Assembly (NCBI GenBank): GCA_947462335.1
Contig: OX381709.1
Coordinates: forward strand, 66,146,609 to 66,210,608
Direction of reading: 5' to 3'
Origin: Harmothoe impar
Lineage: Eukaryota > Annelida > Polychaeta > Phyllodocida > Polynoidae
Length of the DNA stretch: 64,000 nucleotides
Made by a program: the position numbers and the translations under genes. Below the pieces are notes generated by a model that was not told the origin of the DNA, did no database searches, and was given only the letters and a program-made list of their open reading frames with translations. Each line of letters starts with the position of its first letter. Within the stretch, counting starts at the first letter, position 1. Below, in pieces: positions 1-10,774 of the stretch.

Positions 1-162
1 CAATCTCTCCTCAAATGCAGCACAGTTATTGCTTCTTTTACACGTCGATCCAACATATTTTATGGCCACAACCCCATAATCTCCTGGACTTGGCTCCTAA
101 ATTAAAAGTGTACATACCCTTAAGTTCATAATAAAATAACTTCATATGTATTTACTTTTCAG

Positions 163-3100
163 TTGGATGCACTGTGTCATCGGTTACTGAGCTCTCTAGG
201 GAAGGCCTCGCATGGAAAAGCGGCTGAGAACAGGATGGAGGATGCTAATATTACATGCCGAAAACTGGCTACAGAACACCCACTCCTAATGTTGAGGTAC
301 ACAGAATTATTCTCATCTGCGTTATATTCCAGGAATCCGTATGAGCTCTTCTTATATACCTTTTTTAAACTTTTGATTAAAAAGAGCGAATTCTAAATAA
401 ATAATTCTTTGATAAGGATTTAACTTTTGTCTCTAGTAGTCAAACTTTTCAGAATCTGCATGACAGATATAAAAAACAAAATGTTATGAAATACATTATG
501 GAATATAAATAATATTATTTGGATGTAATTGCTATTTACAGACAGTTGCCGATGATCGCTGCTATCCTGCAGGGCCAGGCGCAGTTTACCTTTGGACAAA
601 TGAAACACCGTAACCACATCCTGCTCTATACACACACGCTGGGCGTGCTGGACCTACTACAGCCCTACTTGTTCGCCCCTCACTATGTCAAGGCCTGGGG
701 GGACATTGTGCAGAGTTACTGTGAGCTAATCAGGGTGAGTATACTACAAATAACCGGAGATGGAAGTGGTAATAGAGTTTGTAAGTCCTCCCATTTATAA
801 ACACTAAATATAGAGATTTTCAGTGAAAACCAAGGACCATTTCAGGTATTCTGTCCATACCCGATTCATTCTATGAATAACTAATAATCAAAGTAATTTT
901 ATAATTGAATGTGTATACATCATATCATCATATCCTACATGAAGTTCATTTTTCATTTTAAACAGAACCATGGCCTTGAGAACCGTCGCCTGGGAGCTCT
1001 GACCATTAAGTTTATCCACCTTTTACACACGTACCTGACCCGGGACGCTGTCCAGGCACACAAGCTGCTGCACCGCTACACAGGACTCCTCACGTAAGTT
1101 ACATTATGATGTATAGAGTCCAGGCACACAAGCTGCTACATAGGACTCCTCACGTAAGTACAAATGTAACATCATGATGTAAAGAGTCTAGGCACACAAG
1201 ATATTACACAGGACTCCTCGTGTAAGTACAAATGTAACATCGTGATGTAAAGAGTCCAGGCACACAAGCAGACATGTTAGATATCTAAACACAATATGCT
1301 CAGTAATGACAAAGAGAGAGAGAAGGCCACCGTTTCACACCTTTACCTTCTCAGTTGATAGTATCGCCTTGCAATAACAACATGCAATGTTGATAAACAG
1401 TAGAATACCCATCTTGGTACCATGCAGTCTACCTTAAATTCATGCATCTTGTCCCCTCCGTAGGAATGTGTCAGCAATCTACCCTGACTTTGCCACACTC
1501 AAGTCGCTGCTGGCCGGCCTGGCCCTGCCCCGCAGTGAGAAGGTGGAGCCGTCAGCACAGCAGGCCAACCCCGCATTCACCGCACAGACCACCGACATAG
1601 TCCCCAAACCTGAAACCGCATGGGGATTCGCACAACTAGCACCCTTCAAGGAACGTATCAGAAAAGAAGCGCCGATGGAAGGTAGGCTAAATCATTGTTA
1701 ATATAATTGCAGAATTGCAACGCTTTGGGTCGGAATGATCTGCTCCCTTCAACTCTTAGGTTGCTCACAATAATGGATCAATCAAACACCCAAGATGAGA
1801 AATTAGATAGTATTTTAAATGAATTGATCAAATTAAAAATTGTCTATATCTAATCTTTATTGAAAACATGTTCAAGTTCCCACCTGTGAATGAAACCACT
1901 CCAATATTGCACAATATGACTGTTTCAGATGTCCTGGACGTTCTTTACGACCTGGATGAAACGTCAAAACGGAAAGTTGACGTATTGGATCATTTCAAGG
2001 TTAGTGTCTATAGAGCCAATCATCAAGAATCATTCAGCCTGGTGTTTGCTTCTAATGCCATATCCCAACGTTATTCGTGTTCATAATTTAGTACCTCCCG
2101 GTCCCGCACGCACGTTCTCTGTTAAATAGGTAAATTAGATCCAAAATGGCCAGGCAATTAAGGAAAATAGCTTTAATAAATAATTAAAATATATAAATCA
2201 AATAATGAGGTATTCTCCTTTACCACAGAACGACTTGCGGCGGCTGATGCTGGAGAGGAATGACACCATCAGGAACCTGGCCCACAACCTGGTGATGCGG
2301 CACCTGCGGCAGGACCCCAGGTAGGCGCATACCCTCAGCTTCATGCTGCATCTTAGAGAAATATACCTGCCGGTATGAAGTGTAAGTCTGTATAGGAGAA
2401 AATATGCAATTCTCTTTTATTATAAAGGCACCACCGTCCTTAGAGATCTCAGTAACCGATGACAAAGTGCAGCCAACTGAAAGTCAAAGAGTAAATATAC
2501 ATATGCATTTTACTTTCAACATAAGGGCATGTGCACTTTAAATTTAATGACACAATTGATCTCTATGGATTTATTTTTGGCATCATATGAGTTCATATAT
2601 AGATATACCTAGAACGGAGAGCGCTAGTGTTGTGGCGGACAGAAATGGGGCTACAAAGCGCTGGGCATCAAAGGGCGTCCCACTGTGTATTGACTTTCCA
2701 GTATCCTATTACCAAAGAGGAGGCGACGTATAGTCTAACACTAGACTAATATAATCTGAATAGTTTATGAAACAGAAGAGTAGTCTTATACTGGGTCATC
2801 CTGATAGATCAATGTGTGCCTACACCCGGCTGCTACAATGCACCTAATGCTGTAAATTGATACATACAAGCATCTTTCTCTATGCTTAACACAAGTATAT
2901 GTTTCTGCGTTTCAGTTCATCTGTAGAGTTTTTATCGACCATGATGCGGTGCCTGGATAGTGCGGACCAGGACATTGTACTAACGGCGCTCCGTAACCTG
3001 GCCGAGTACTCACTGCTTGCCCAAGGTATGGCAACATATAGTTATTAACTGTAGGGAAAGGGCGGGATATATTTGGACTTTTAAATTGATAGAGGAAAGC

Positions 3101-3800
3101 AGTCAAGTATATACTGTAACAGAGACATAAAATTGGCTATCTGATTGGTTCTGATAGGTAGTGATAGCCGGTATGTATCTAGTGTGAGATGCTGGTACAA
3201 TAAGTTGGTCGATATGCCATTACTATAGTGGTTGGAATAGTTCCAGCACGTGCAATCATATTGACCGCTGAGTGTAGGAATAGTAGTAGTAGTAAATTGA
3301 TTTTTCATTGCATTATTTATTGGATACAAATATTATAAAGCATAAGGTAATGATACGGTTTCCCTATAGAAAATAGTAGATAAAAACGGACGGGGCGATT
3401 TATAATTCATGTGTTTACATTGTAATTCTCAACTTGGTCTGATTTTCAGTCAGATCATAGAGATCTTTTACATCTTTGGTCAGATTTACCACCAGAAAAT
3501 CAAAAATACCGTATGCAGAGATGCCACTTTTCCTATTTTTCCAGGGGTTCCTACTTTCTTTGCTGAAATCTCAGATACAGAAAATCTACCAAAATCTGAA
3601 GATTTCCTACTTTTCATCGACGAGAGAGTGGCAGCTCTGCGTATTTCTACATAGTAATAATGTATCTGTGCCGTGCTGTTTCAGAACACGGGAAGCCCCT
3701 GCTACAGAAGGCCTTTAGTGTCGGGGTGACGCTAAAGGCGGACTCCACCACCCACATCAGTGACGCCCTTCAACTCCTCAACCTGGAGACTCTCCAATAG
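163..3800 (+). CDS. INTS1: Integrator complex subunit 1, C-terminal 353 residues (5' end outside window)
   Basis: INTS1 is the large scaffold subunit of the nuclear Integrator complex, which cleaves snRNA and nascent mRNA 3' ends at RNA polymerase II. Eight exons are visible: 163-296, 542-734, 966-1093, 1464-1681, 1929-1999, 2229-2320, 2916-3025 and 3685-3800 (stop TAG). All have AG acceptors and GT donors, and the phases join without a break (1062 nt). The recognition rests on segments that resemble the vertebrate INTS1 C-terminus as I know it: CRKLATEHPLLMLRQLPMIA, LKSLLAGLALP, DVLDVLYDLDETSKRK, TALRNLAEYSLLAQEHG, and the terminal SDALQLLNLETLQ. This part is helical-repeat-like, with no catalytic motif. 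Vertebrate INTS1 is about 2190 residues, so roughly 1800 residues lie upstream of the window. A tandem array duplicates the end of the third visible exon. Confidence 0.93.
1050..1271 (+). repeat. 68-bp tandem array starting inside an INTS1 exon and duplicating its splice donor
   Basis: The word GTCCAGGCACACAAG starts at 1050 (coding), then with small changes at 1118, 1186 and 1254, a regular 68-bp spacing. Each full unit carries the exon's last codons plus the donor GTAAGT, found at 1094 (true site), 1154 and 1222. Copies 2 and 3 lack eight bases of the coding part present in copy 1. The coding copy is therefore probably the source, and the intronic copies decayed duplicates. Confidence 0.9.
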
Positions 3801-3982
3801 CTGCTCATACACCACTCCCCACCTTACAGGGGACAGCCTCTATTTATACTGCTATTGATCCTGGAGCATTTAGTAATACAACCCTAGTGGGTTATGGCTG
3901 TACTGGATGTGGCAGAGGAGTATAGCTACATATCTAGTACCTGTGAATCTCACAGATTGATAAACAGAATTTGACGATAGGT

Positions 3983-4169
3983 TGACCCTTTAAAGGCCGC
4001 ATAGTGTCCTAAAGCGATTTATCCTTTGTTATCATATCATACCGATCCGTCGGTAGTGCATTCGTCCGATAGAATCGGCACGAAGCATGAATGCAGCCCT
4101 GGCTGCATTCAAGCATCATGACGATAAAGGGTATAATAGAATAAAGCAGTACGCGGCCCTTAAATGTTG
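3983..4169. mobile_element. Foldback MITE, piggyBac-like family, copy 1, in INTS1 3' UTR
   Basis: The left end reads GACCCTTTAAAGGCCGCATA and the right end is its imperfect reverse complement (TACGCGGCCCTTAAATGTTG). Both halves contain GCATGAATGCAGCC-type words that recur in the other copies at 10552, 24201, 29094, 34937, 36803 and 44079. There is no coding capacity. Lying between the stop codon and the poly(A) signal, it would be transcribed into the INTS1 3' UTR as a long hairpin. The piggyBac assignment rests on CCCTTTAAGGG-like ends next to TTAA-like flanks and is tentative. Confidence 0.75.
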
Positions 4170-4272
4170 GACAAAGCAGTTCCCTGTCATGTAATGATGG
4201 GGAGACAATACTTGTACATAGGCAAGGTCTACACGATGTGTTCAGAAAAGAAAACGCATGGATATGACTGTA

Positions 4273-4278
4273 AATAAA
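4273..4278 (+). promoter_or_regulatory. INTS1: Candidate INTS1 poly(A) signal AATAAA
   Basis: This is a canonical AATAAA 470 bp after the INTS1 stop and the best-placed signal downstream of it, followed by T-rich sequence. It implies a 3' UTR of about 0.5 kb containing the foldback element at 3983-4169. Confidence 0.6.
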
Positions 4279-4740
4279 GGATGACTATACGATACTCTTT
4301 ATTTCTTTACTGATTTATGGACCTAAAATACGGTATAGTACGGAATAGGAAGCACTTGGCGATATGGCCACTCGAAATATTTTGATTTTGGATGACAATT
4401 ACACATGTACATCGATATGTAAGTTCCAATCATTTGAAGTATGAATTTATGTACCTACTGGTGGGGGAAGGGAGATGGAAATCATTTTTGGAATCTCAAT
4501 TTTCTGTCACTTTAGAATCACCAAGAAGTACAGTTCTGATTGAAACATTTACGAAATTCAGTTATTCATGCCACACTTCATTCTGCTGGAGCGAAAGCAT
4601 TGTAAGCGAACATAGTCGTGCATGCTTTTGTAAAAAACGAGGACAGAGGGTGGAGTATACCATAAAGAGACCAATAAATAACGCTGACCTATTATGCTTG
4701 AAGCTATTGAGAGAAGGCCGTCGATGTTCATGTGCACTCT

Positions 4741-5047
4741 AGAGTGGAAAGGAGTGGTCAAGAAAGTTCAAAATGGTTATGGCTATGCGTTGTAGCCAGC
4801 GGGGATCGGGAGTGGCCATGCCTGGTCCGGTTCTACTGTGGTCACACAGGGTTTAGACGGGTCAGGCGTGGTCAAATGAAGGCCAGGAGAAACCTGAGTT
4901 GTCAATGGGAGTTCAGCTCAAACAAGGGTGGTCAAGACGGTTAAAGAGGAAACAAATGGTGTTTAAGATGGGACAATGGTGGTCAAGATGGGACTAAGGA
5001 TGGTCAAGAGGAGTCCATCGTAGCTAATCGTGAAAACGTCCTGGCAA
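4741..5047 (+). repeat. GTGGTCAAGA-rich repeat, left arm of an inverted pair
   Basis: The words GGTCAAG and GTGGTCAAGATGGGAC recur every few dozen bases. The stretch 4921-4960 (GTGGTCAAGACGGTT, then GAGGAAACAAATGG) reappears inverted at 7311-7391. The two arms bracket about 2.3 kb of other repeats, so they may be the ends of one large, internally invaded element. No coding sequence was recognised. Confidence 0.6.
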
Positions 5048-5141
5048 GGGAGTGGTCGTTATTTATAAACAGGGGGGAGGGCGCGAAAATCTACCTCCCC
5101 CCACCTCCCCCACCTGCTGTTAAATATAAATGAGCATTCCC
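5048..5141. mobile_element. Short PIF/Harbinger-like MITE copy
   Basis: The left end is GGGAGTGGTCGTTATTTATA, and the right end is the reverse complement of a GGGAATGCTCATTTATAT-type terminus. The ends match those of the larger copies at 25224-25960 and 31786-32080. It is flanked by CAA on the left and TAA on the right, consistent with a decayed 3-bp TAA duplication. At 94 bp it is a strongly deleted copy. Confidence 0.7.
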
Positions 5142-5382
5142 TAAAGACTGCTCATGATCCAGCTTAGGATGGACGTAGGAGAAGCCAAGATTGGATAATG
5201 GGGTTAAGAGGACCAAGGGGATCAAGAGGTAACTAGAACCTTGAACAGCAGCCAAATAGGCGTCTTTAATCCCCAACATCCCCTTTTAGCCTCACCTCAG
5301 TTTGGCGCCTCATCTAAATCAGGACGTATACCGAGACTGGCGTTCCATAAGAGGACTTACTACTGCATTCGACCTAACGGTG

Positions 5383-5546
5383 GCTGCAGATGGGTCAAAA
5401 GTTACCTGGCGACCTGGGCTGTTTTGAAGGCGACTTTCGACTTTTGGACAAAATTGACAACAGGGTGAAGGGTCCAAACAAAGTGACTTTGTGACTAGAC
5501 CCCTTAATTTCAGCGACTTTCCGACCTCGCGGGGGTCTGCATCCCC
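5383..5546. mobile_element. Small non-coding repeat related to the element at 16086-16279
   Basis: It shares the order TGCAGATGGGTCAAAAG, CCTGGCGACCTGGGC, GGCGACTTTCGAC, TTTTGGACAAAATTGACAA and GCGACTTTCCGACCTC with the second copy 10.7 kb downstream. The right end is diverged. There is no open frame of note. Confidence 0.7.
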
Positions 5547-5619
5547 CTAATGAATGACCTATCAGTCTACGTGTGGACCACCAAATTCGACGCGGCAATT
5601 TGGTTATTTGACATAGGCC

Positions 5620-6186
5620 TTTGAAAAGTTAGTGACAGGGACATGGGCAATTCTTAAAAAATCGACATGGGACATGGGCATTATTAAGCGACATTGACAT
5701 GCGACATGACTATTGTAAAAATCGACATGCGACAAACTGTCAACTTATGCAAACCAAGTTGTGACAGGTATCTTTTAGAATTAGTTCTCAATACAGAGTC
5801 AGGTAAATGGTCATGCTGGGAGTGTGTGAGAGTGGGAGTGGCATGGCATGGCAAAGCATGGCATAGCAGGGCAGGGCTCCCTCCATCCCTCCCTCCCGCT
5901 CTCCCTCCCTCCTTCACTCCCTCCCTCCCGCCCTCACTCACTCACTGCCATGCTACGCCCTACCATGCCATACCATGCAATAACATCCCCAAGCATATGG
6001 CCCTAGACCCTTGAATTCGATACGGCGACATGGGCCATTTTGGGCCCTATTGACATGGGACATGACGGAAAAATAGATAGTGACATGGGACATGAGGCCT
6101 TTCTTAAAATCGATATGGCGACAAGGCCATGTCTTAAAATCGATATGGCGACATGGCCATGTCTTAAAATCGACATGGGACATGGG
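5620..6186. repeat. GACATGG-rich tandem region with a 30-bp unit
   Basis: Clear 30-bp units start at 6091, 6121 and 6151, each with TCTTAAAATCGATATGGCGA or a close variant; weaker units extend back to about 5620. The middle (5830-5990) is low-complexity GCATGGCA words followed by a CCCTC-rich pyrimidine tract, and a C run lies at 6187-6203. The word CGATTTTAAGAA and its reverse complement also occur inside the 7802-8792 element. Open frames here are repeat artefacts. Confidence 0.75.
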
Positions 6187-6460
6187 GACCCCCCCCCCCC
6201 CCCATCAAGGGCCCCAAGCATCCCCTGCCTTGTCATGTCCTGCCATGTAACATCCTGCCCTGCTCTTTAATACCATGCCCTGGCATGCCCTACCACACCT
6301 TGTAATGCCTTGCCCCTGACTATACATTGCACCTTCTTCCATACCCCTCTTACTTCCCAGGCCTAAAGGATACACGTCAGAAGCTTCAATAAAATAGATG
6401 ACAGACGGACAGCGTTTTTTTCCCCTCCATTGACAGGAACAACTTTCTTACTTTCTTTCT

Positions 6461-6790
6461 CTGTTAGAGAAGGTGGGTTTCTGTGGAGAGAATCCTGGTT
6501 TCTCAAATAAGCCCCTCCTCTCTCCTGAGAGGAGGGATTTATTTGAAAACCCCATACTCTGTTAGAGAAGGTGGCTTACTGTGGGGAGAATCCAGGTTTC
6601 TCAAAAAAAAAACATCCTCTCTCATGAGAGTAGGGGTTTATATGAAAAAACCCACACTCTGTTAGAGAAGGTGGGTTTCTGTGGAACAAAAACCCAGATT
6701 CTGTAAAACCATCCTCTGTGTACAGAAACCGGGTTTCTGTATAGAAACCAGGTTTCTCTAACAGAAACCAGGTTTCTGTTGAGTTTACCC
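6461..6790. repeat. ~99-bp tandem repeat with internal palindromes
   Basis: The phrase CTGTTAGAGAAGGTGG begins at 6461, 6559 and 6659 (periods 98 and 100). Each unit contains a CTCTCNTGAGAG palindrome. The 3' end dissolves into short CAGAAACCAGGTTTCTG palindromes at about 6720-6780. The whole can fold into several hairpins. No protein is recognised. Confidence 0.75.
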
Positions 6791-6878
6791 ATTTGGCTTG
6801 CCATAAGCGTTCCCAAGGTACGCGGGATCAGGCATGACAGTCTATTATCGAGGCGCCTCCCAGCCAGCATTGGTCCCT

Positions 6879-7225
6879 GGGGCCCATATGTGTTTTACTT
6901 GGGCCAGCTGGGCTTGCCCATATCTGGGTTAGGGTCCTTTTTGTCCAGGGCTACCAGTGGGAGCCCAGATGGGCCAGCCCAGGAAAACAATTTTTTCCTT
7001 AAATACATTGTAAATATTTCAAAACATGCTTACATCTGATTTTCCTCCGGAAATCACCATTTATTGTACACTTTTATAGAATATATATATATAATCTGGG
7101 CTTGAGCTGGTCACTTTGAATCTGGGCTGGCCCACCTGGATTCCCGCTAGTAGCCCTGGACAAAAAGGACCATAACCCAGATATGGGCAAATCAGCTTGC
7201 CCACGTAAAAACACATATGGGTCCC
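6879..7225. mobile_element. Foldback element with ~105-bp inverted arms
   Basis: The left arm 6879-6985 and the right arm 7119-7225 are imperfect reverse complements that share GGGCCCATATGTGTTTT-like ends and TGCCCATATCTGGGTT, GTCCTTTTTGTCCAGGGCTA and GGCCAGCCCAG inside. The 130-bp spacer is AT-rich and non-coding. No clean target duplication is visible. Confidence 0.8.
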
Positions 7226-7286
7226 ACTAAGCAATGTAGGCAGGGCTCTTGGACTTGATTAAAACGTTTGGGTTCGTTCGCCACTC

Positions 7287-7395
7287 TTTCTCATTTTGAC
7301 CACCCTTGTGCCATTTTAACTACCATTCATCATTCTAGAAGCCCTTTGTCCCCATTTGTTTCCTCCTAAAACTGTCTTGACCACTCTGTGAGACG
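7287..7395 (-). repeat. Right arm of the inverted GGTCAAGA repeat pair
   Basis: Read on the minus strand this gives GAGTGGTCAAGACAGTTT, GGAGGAAACAAATGGGGAC and later CAAGGGTGGTCAAAATGAG, matching the array at 4741-5047 in sequence and order. Confidence 0.6.
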
Positions 7396-7801
7396 GTTTC
7401 GGTGGGAAAAAGTAGATTGGTGAGCTGACTTTGAAAATTCACCCTGCTTTTGTTTTTTGGTATTTCTCTCACAAAAAAAAGCTTATACATATCTCGGGGA
7501 CTACCTTTCTCTACCTGTCTTTACCAAAATTTCCTCACACTTTTTTTTCCTAGTGAAAAAATCCAAATAAAAAGTGTCAAAAACAACCCAAAAACATGTC
7601 TCTGTGAACTAATACTAAAGAATAGGACAGTGACCTTGAATCCACCCTTTAAAAGATGAGCGTTCACACAGACTTCCTATACCTACAATGGTTAAGACCA
7701 GGTGAGATCAAAAAGTGAGACGCTTTTAACATCAAGAGAAACACTAGTAATGGTGCACAAAGACATTGTGTAGTGAGGGTGGGGTGTGGGGTACAGTAAG
7801 G

Positions 7802-8792
7802 TGACTATACATGGGTGCCCAGAATTTTGACCGTGTCGCCGTGTCGATTTTTAGCAAGAGGGCCGTGTCGCCGTGTCGATTTTTATCTACTGTAAACGTA
7901 TTAATTTTCGCTCAGTACATATTTTCGCGCATTTCGCGCACATTGACATGTGCGCGAAAATATGATGTGCGCGAAAATTTTGCACAGAAAATTAGTTTTC
8001 CAATGATATCTGATACTCTATATTGCACTGCAGTAGAGACCCGGGTAGACTCAATTTTAAAACCAAATCTAACAGGCTGGAGAAATCACATCCAGGACAA
8101 CTTGTATACTAAACAACTATGGTAATATAGCCCTGTATCAACATGACAATACAGGGCTATATTATATATTTCCGCAATACAAGAACTTAACATCCCCCCC
8201 ACAACCACACAAAATTTTGCAGTTCTAAGGGTTTGGGGGGTTGCTATGTCACTTATCGATTTAAAGAAATGCCAATGTCCCTTGTCGATTTTAAGAAAAG
8301 GGTCTTGTCACTTGTCACTGACACTGTAAAAATGTCACCAGCTCTCATGTCACTTGTCGATTTTAAGAAATGCAAGCCCCCCCCCCCCTCACCTTGGTAA
8401 TGGTAGGCCTATATGTGATGCTGTGGATGTTATGTGGTCCCCGATGTGACCATAGTTTGATACTGGTGGGGTGTTGGAAAGTCAGAATATTTGAGCAATA
8501 ATAATGGGCTGTAAAACCCTTAATAATTGTCCGATCGAAAAACCGTAAAAACTGACATGTAGCTAATGATCACCTGATTACAGCTGCGCGAAAATATAAC
8601 TGCGCGAAAATGCCTCTATGTGCTAGGTGCGCGAAAATTTAGCTGCGCGAAAATATCTACGTTTACAGTAGTGCATTATGGTCTATTTGACTGTGTCCGT
8701 CGATTTTTAAACCCCCCGTGTCGCACGTGTCGATCTTTACAACCCCCCGTGTCGCTGTGTCGCACGTGTCGATTTTTACCCATGTATAGTCA
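7802..8792. mobile_element. Non-autonomous hAT-like DNA transposon, 991 bp
   Basis: The termini are a perfect 15-bp inverted repeat, TGACTATACATGGGT, flanked by an exact 8-bp target duplication CAGTAAGG at 7794-7801 and 8793-8800. An 8-bp duplication is typical of the hAT superfamily. The subterminal regions hold inverted clusters of CGTGTCGATTTTTA and of GTGCGCGAAAATWT, with TACTGTAAACGTA at 7891 matched inversely by CTACGTTTACAGTA at 8656. A perfect short hairpin (ATATAGCCCTGTAT) lies near 8128-8163. No transposase frame is present, so mobility would need a transposase supplied in trans. Confidence 0.9.
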
Positions 8793-8828
8793 CAGTAAGG
8801 CTAAGGGTAAAGGTGTGGTTGGAGTTGT

Positions 8829-9023
8829 GACTTTGGGTTGGGACTTTAGATTGGGACTTTGGGTTGGGACTTTGGATTGGGACTTTGGATTGGGACTTTG
8901 GGTTGGGACTTTGGGTTGGGACTTTGGATTGGGACTTTGGATTGGGACTTTGGGTTGGGACTTTGGGTTGGGACTTTGGGTTGGGACTTTGGGTTGGGGC
9001 TTTGGGTTGGGACCCTGGGTCAC
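8829..9023 (+). repeat. 13-bp minisatellite, about 15 copies
   Basis: Units are GACTTTGGGTTGG with a GGGTT/GGATT variant. Since 13 is not a multiple of 3, the array is open in several frames and gives false low-complexity peptides on both strands. The plus strand is G-rich with regularly spaced G runs, so quadruplex formation is conceivable. Confidence 0.95.
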
Positions 9024-9982
9024 ATGTGATGTATGTCACACAATCAATCTTTTCGCCAGTTAACAAAGTGGATCCCATGTCCATTTTCTAGCTTATGTGG
9101 ACTTTCAGATATTAAGCCATCATTAAGCAATCTATCTCCGCATAAATGGAACGTATGTGCATAGTTTTGACTCTAACGATGTATAACATTATAACATCCA
9201 TATGGAGAGTATTGTGATCAAGCTAATCTAGGTCTACTCAATGAGGCCAATAAGGACCCATGTACCTATATTCTACACTCGCTCAGAAATACATTATGCA
9301 TTTAGTCACGAACTAGGATAAGCATTTTAGTAACCATGAACTTCATTACTCATCTATAATAACATATAATTAGGTGAGCGCATATTATGAGTCTACTGAG
9401 GGCTCCCTTATCTCATCCGGTGTCCCAGTTGGCAAATTGCCAATCACACATTAGATACGCCATCCTCATAAGAGGTAGGGTACTTCATATTACCATCACC
9501 TTGGGATTCATGATCAGTCCATGGCTAAGTATGGGTATTATGACATTGGCAATTACACACATACTGCAGGTATAGGACTATTTATCCTGCAGCAAATGTC
9601 CCTTACTGTTAAAGGCAATAAAGGATTGACTGGAACATGATATATTGCCAATAGCTGGACTATGCCAATGGCATGCCAGGGGCGTATAGGATGCACTTTT
9701 TTATTGGATGGGTCGGGGTCGCTGGGTCTGCAGGGGTTCAATTCGTTTGCCACTCATTCTGTTGTTTTTAAACTAAACTCCACGTACGTACTCGGACATG
9801 GTTGTGTTTTATTCTTATAGACTGGACTTTGCCGCTCTTTGTATGCTAACTGTGTTTATTTTAGCCTAATCCGCAGGTCAAATGTTGGGACTTCTAAACT
9901 GCTATGAGGATCTAGATGAAGATCAGGACTGCATCTAATTATGGGACGCAGCACCCCTCCCCTCCCCGTCCCCATTACATGT
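9024..9982. other. Intergenic stretch without recognised features
   Basis: I see no coding exon, RNA gene or transposon ends here. The open frames are short and lack splice-compatible homologous segments. Confidence 0.5.
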
Positions 9983-10008
9983 ACACACACACACACACAC
10001 ACATATAT

Positions 10009-10091
<83 letters not shown>
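9983..10091. repeat. (CA)n then (TA)n microsatellite
   Basis: A CA run at about 9983-10002 is followed by a nearly pure TA run from 10012 to 10091. Isoleucine/tyrosine-rich open frames across it on both strands are artefacts. Confidence 0.97.
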
Positions 10092-10094
<3 letters not shown>

Positions 10095-10551
10095 ACACAT
10101 ATATATATAGACACATACACACATATTGGTCTATTCTCACTCAGTTCCATTTTTACCAATGCTTTTCTCCTTTTCAATTTCATTTTTTTAACTCCGCTGA
10201 CTGGGTGTGCCATTTGTTTCCGGTTGATATTTTATTCACATCTGCTTGGGACAATTAGGAGTACACATCTGTGAGTTCAACTGGTGGGGTAGACAAAAAC
10301 TATGTATATTGTACATTGCAATCTGTGTACATGGATCATTGGATGGGAATATTATGAAGTTTTCTCTGTGAGGCCAGGTGGCCTGCCCTCTTTACCATTG
10401 TGCACGGTCTTGATCAATTATGGTTTGATTTCAACTACTTGGTAATACTGATCGATGTGTTGTGAGGTACTGATACATGAAATATTAACGGATGCAGTTG
10501 TGTTGCATGTTCATACCAGCTGTGCACAGCTCCATTGTAGACTACATGTAA

Positions 10552-10774
10552 TAACCCTTCTAAATGCATGCCGGTTTATGCTATAATGCATTATGTCCTT
10601 GGTCATCATGATGCATGAGTACAGGCCTGGGGAGTCTATCGCTAGGCTTACATCCATGTATCGTTGCGATCCTTCGGGGGTGTATACATCAACCCCATAG
10701 GATCATACTGTTGAACTATGCATCATGACGACCAAAGACATAATGCATTAAAGCATAATGCCGTTTTTAAAGGG
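10552..10774. mobile_element. Foldback MITE, piggyBac-like family, copy 2
   Basis: The left arm (from TAACCCTT, with TATAATGCATTATGTC and CATCATGATGCATGA) is mirrored by the right arm 10712-10774 (CTATGCATCATGACGACC, GACATAATGCATTAAAGCA). The loop carries CCTTCGGGGGTGTATACATC, also found as CCTTCGGGAGTGTGTCA in copy 6. It is non-coding. Confidence 0.75.

Noticed and set aside
5684..6270. Frames with repeated peptide HIDFKTWPCR and similar
   Set aside because: Translation of the 30-bp GACATGG tandem array in different frames; not a repeat protein gene.
8776..9091. Open frames of 75-147 codons on both strands across the 13-bp minisatellite
   Set aside because: They are periodic translations of the repeat in several frames, with no start or splice context and no known protein.
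9856..10258. Tyrosine/isoleucine-rich frames over the TA run; the same at 29781-30549
   Set aside because: They arise from TA microsatellites, which are open in all frames; the parts around 30004-30314 are the solo LTR.
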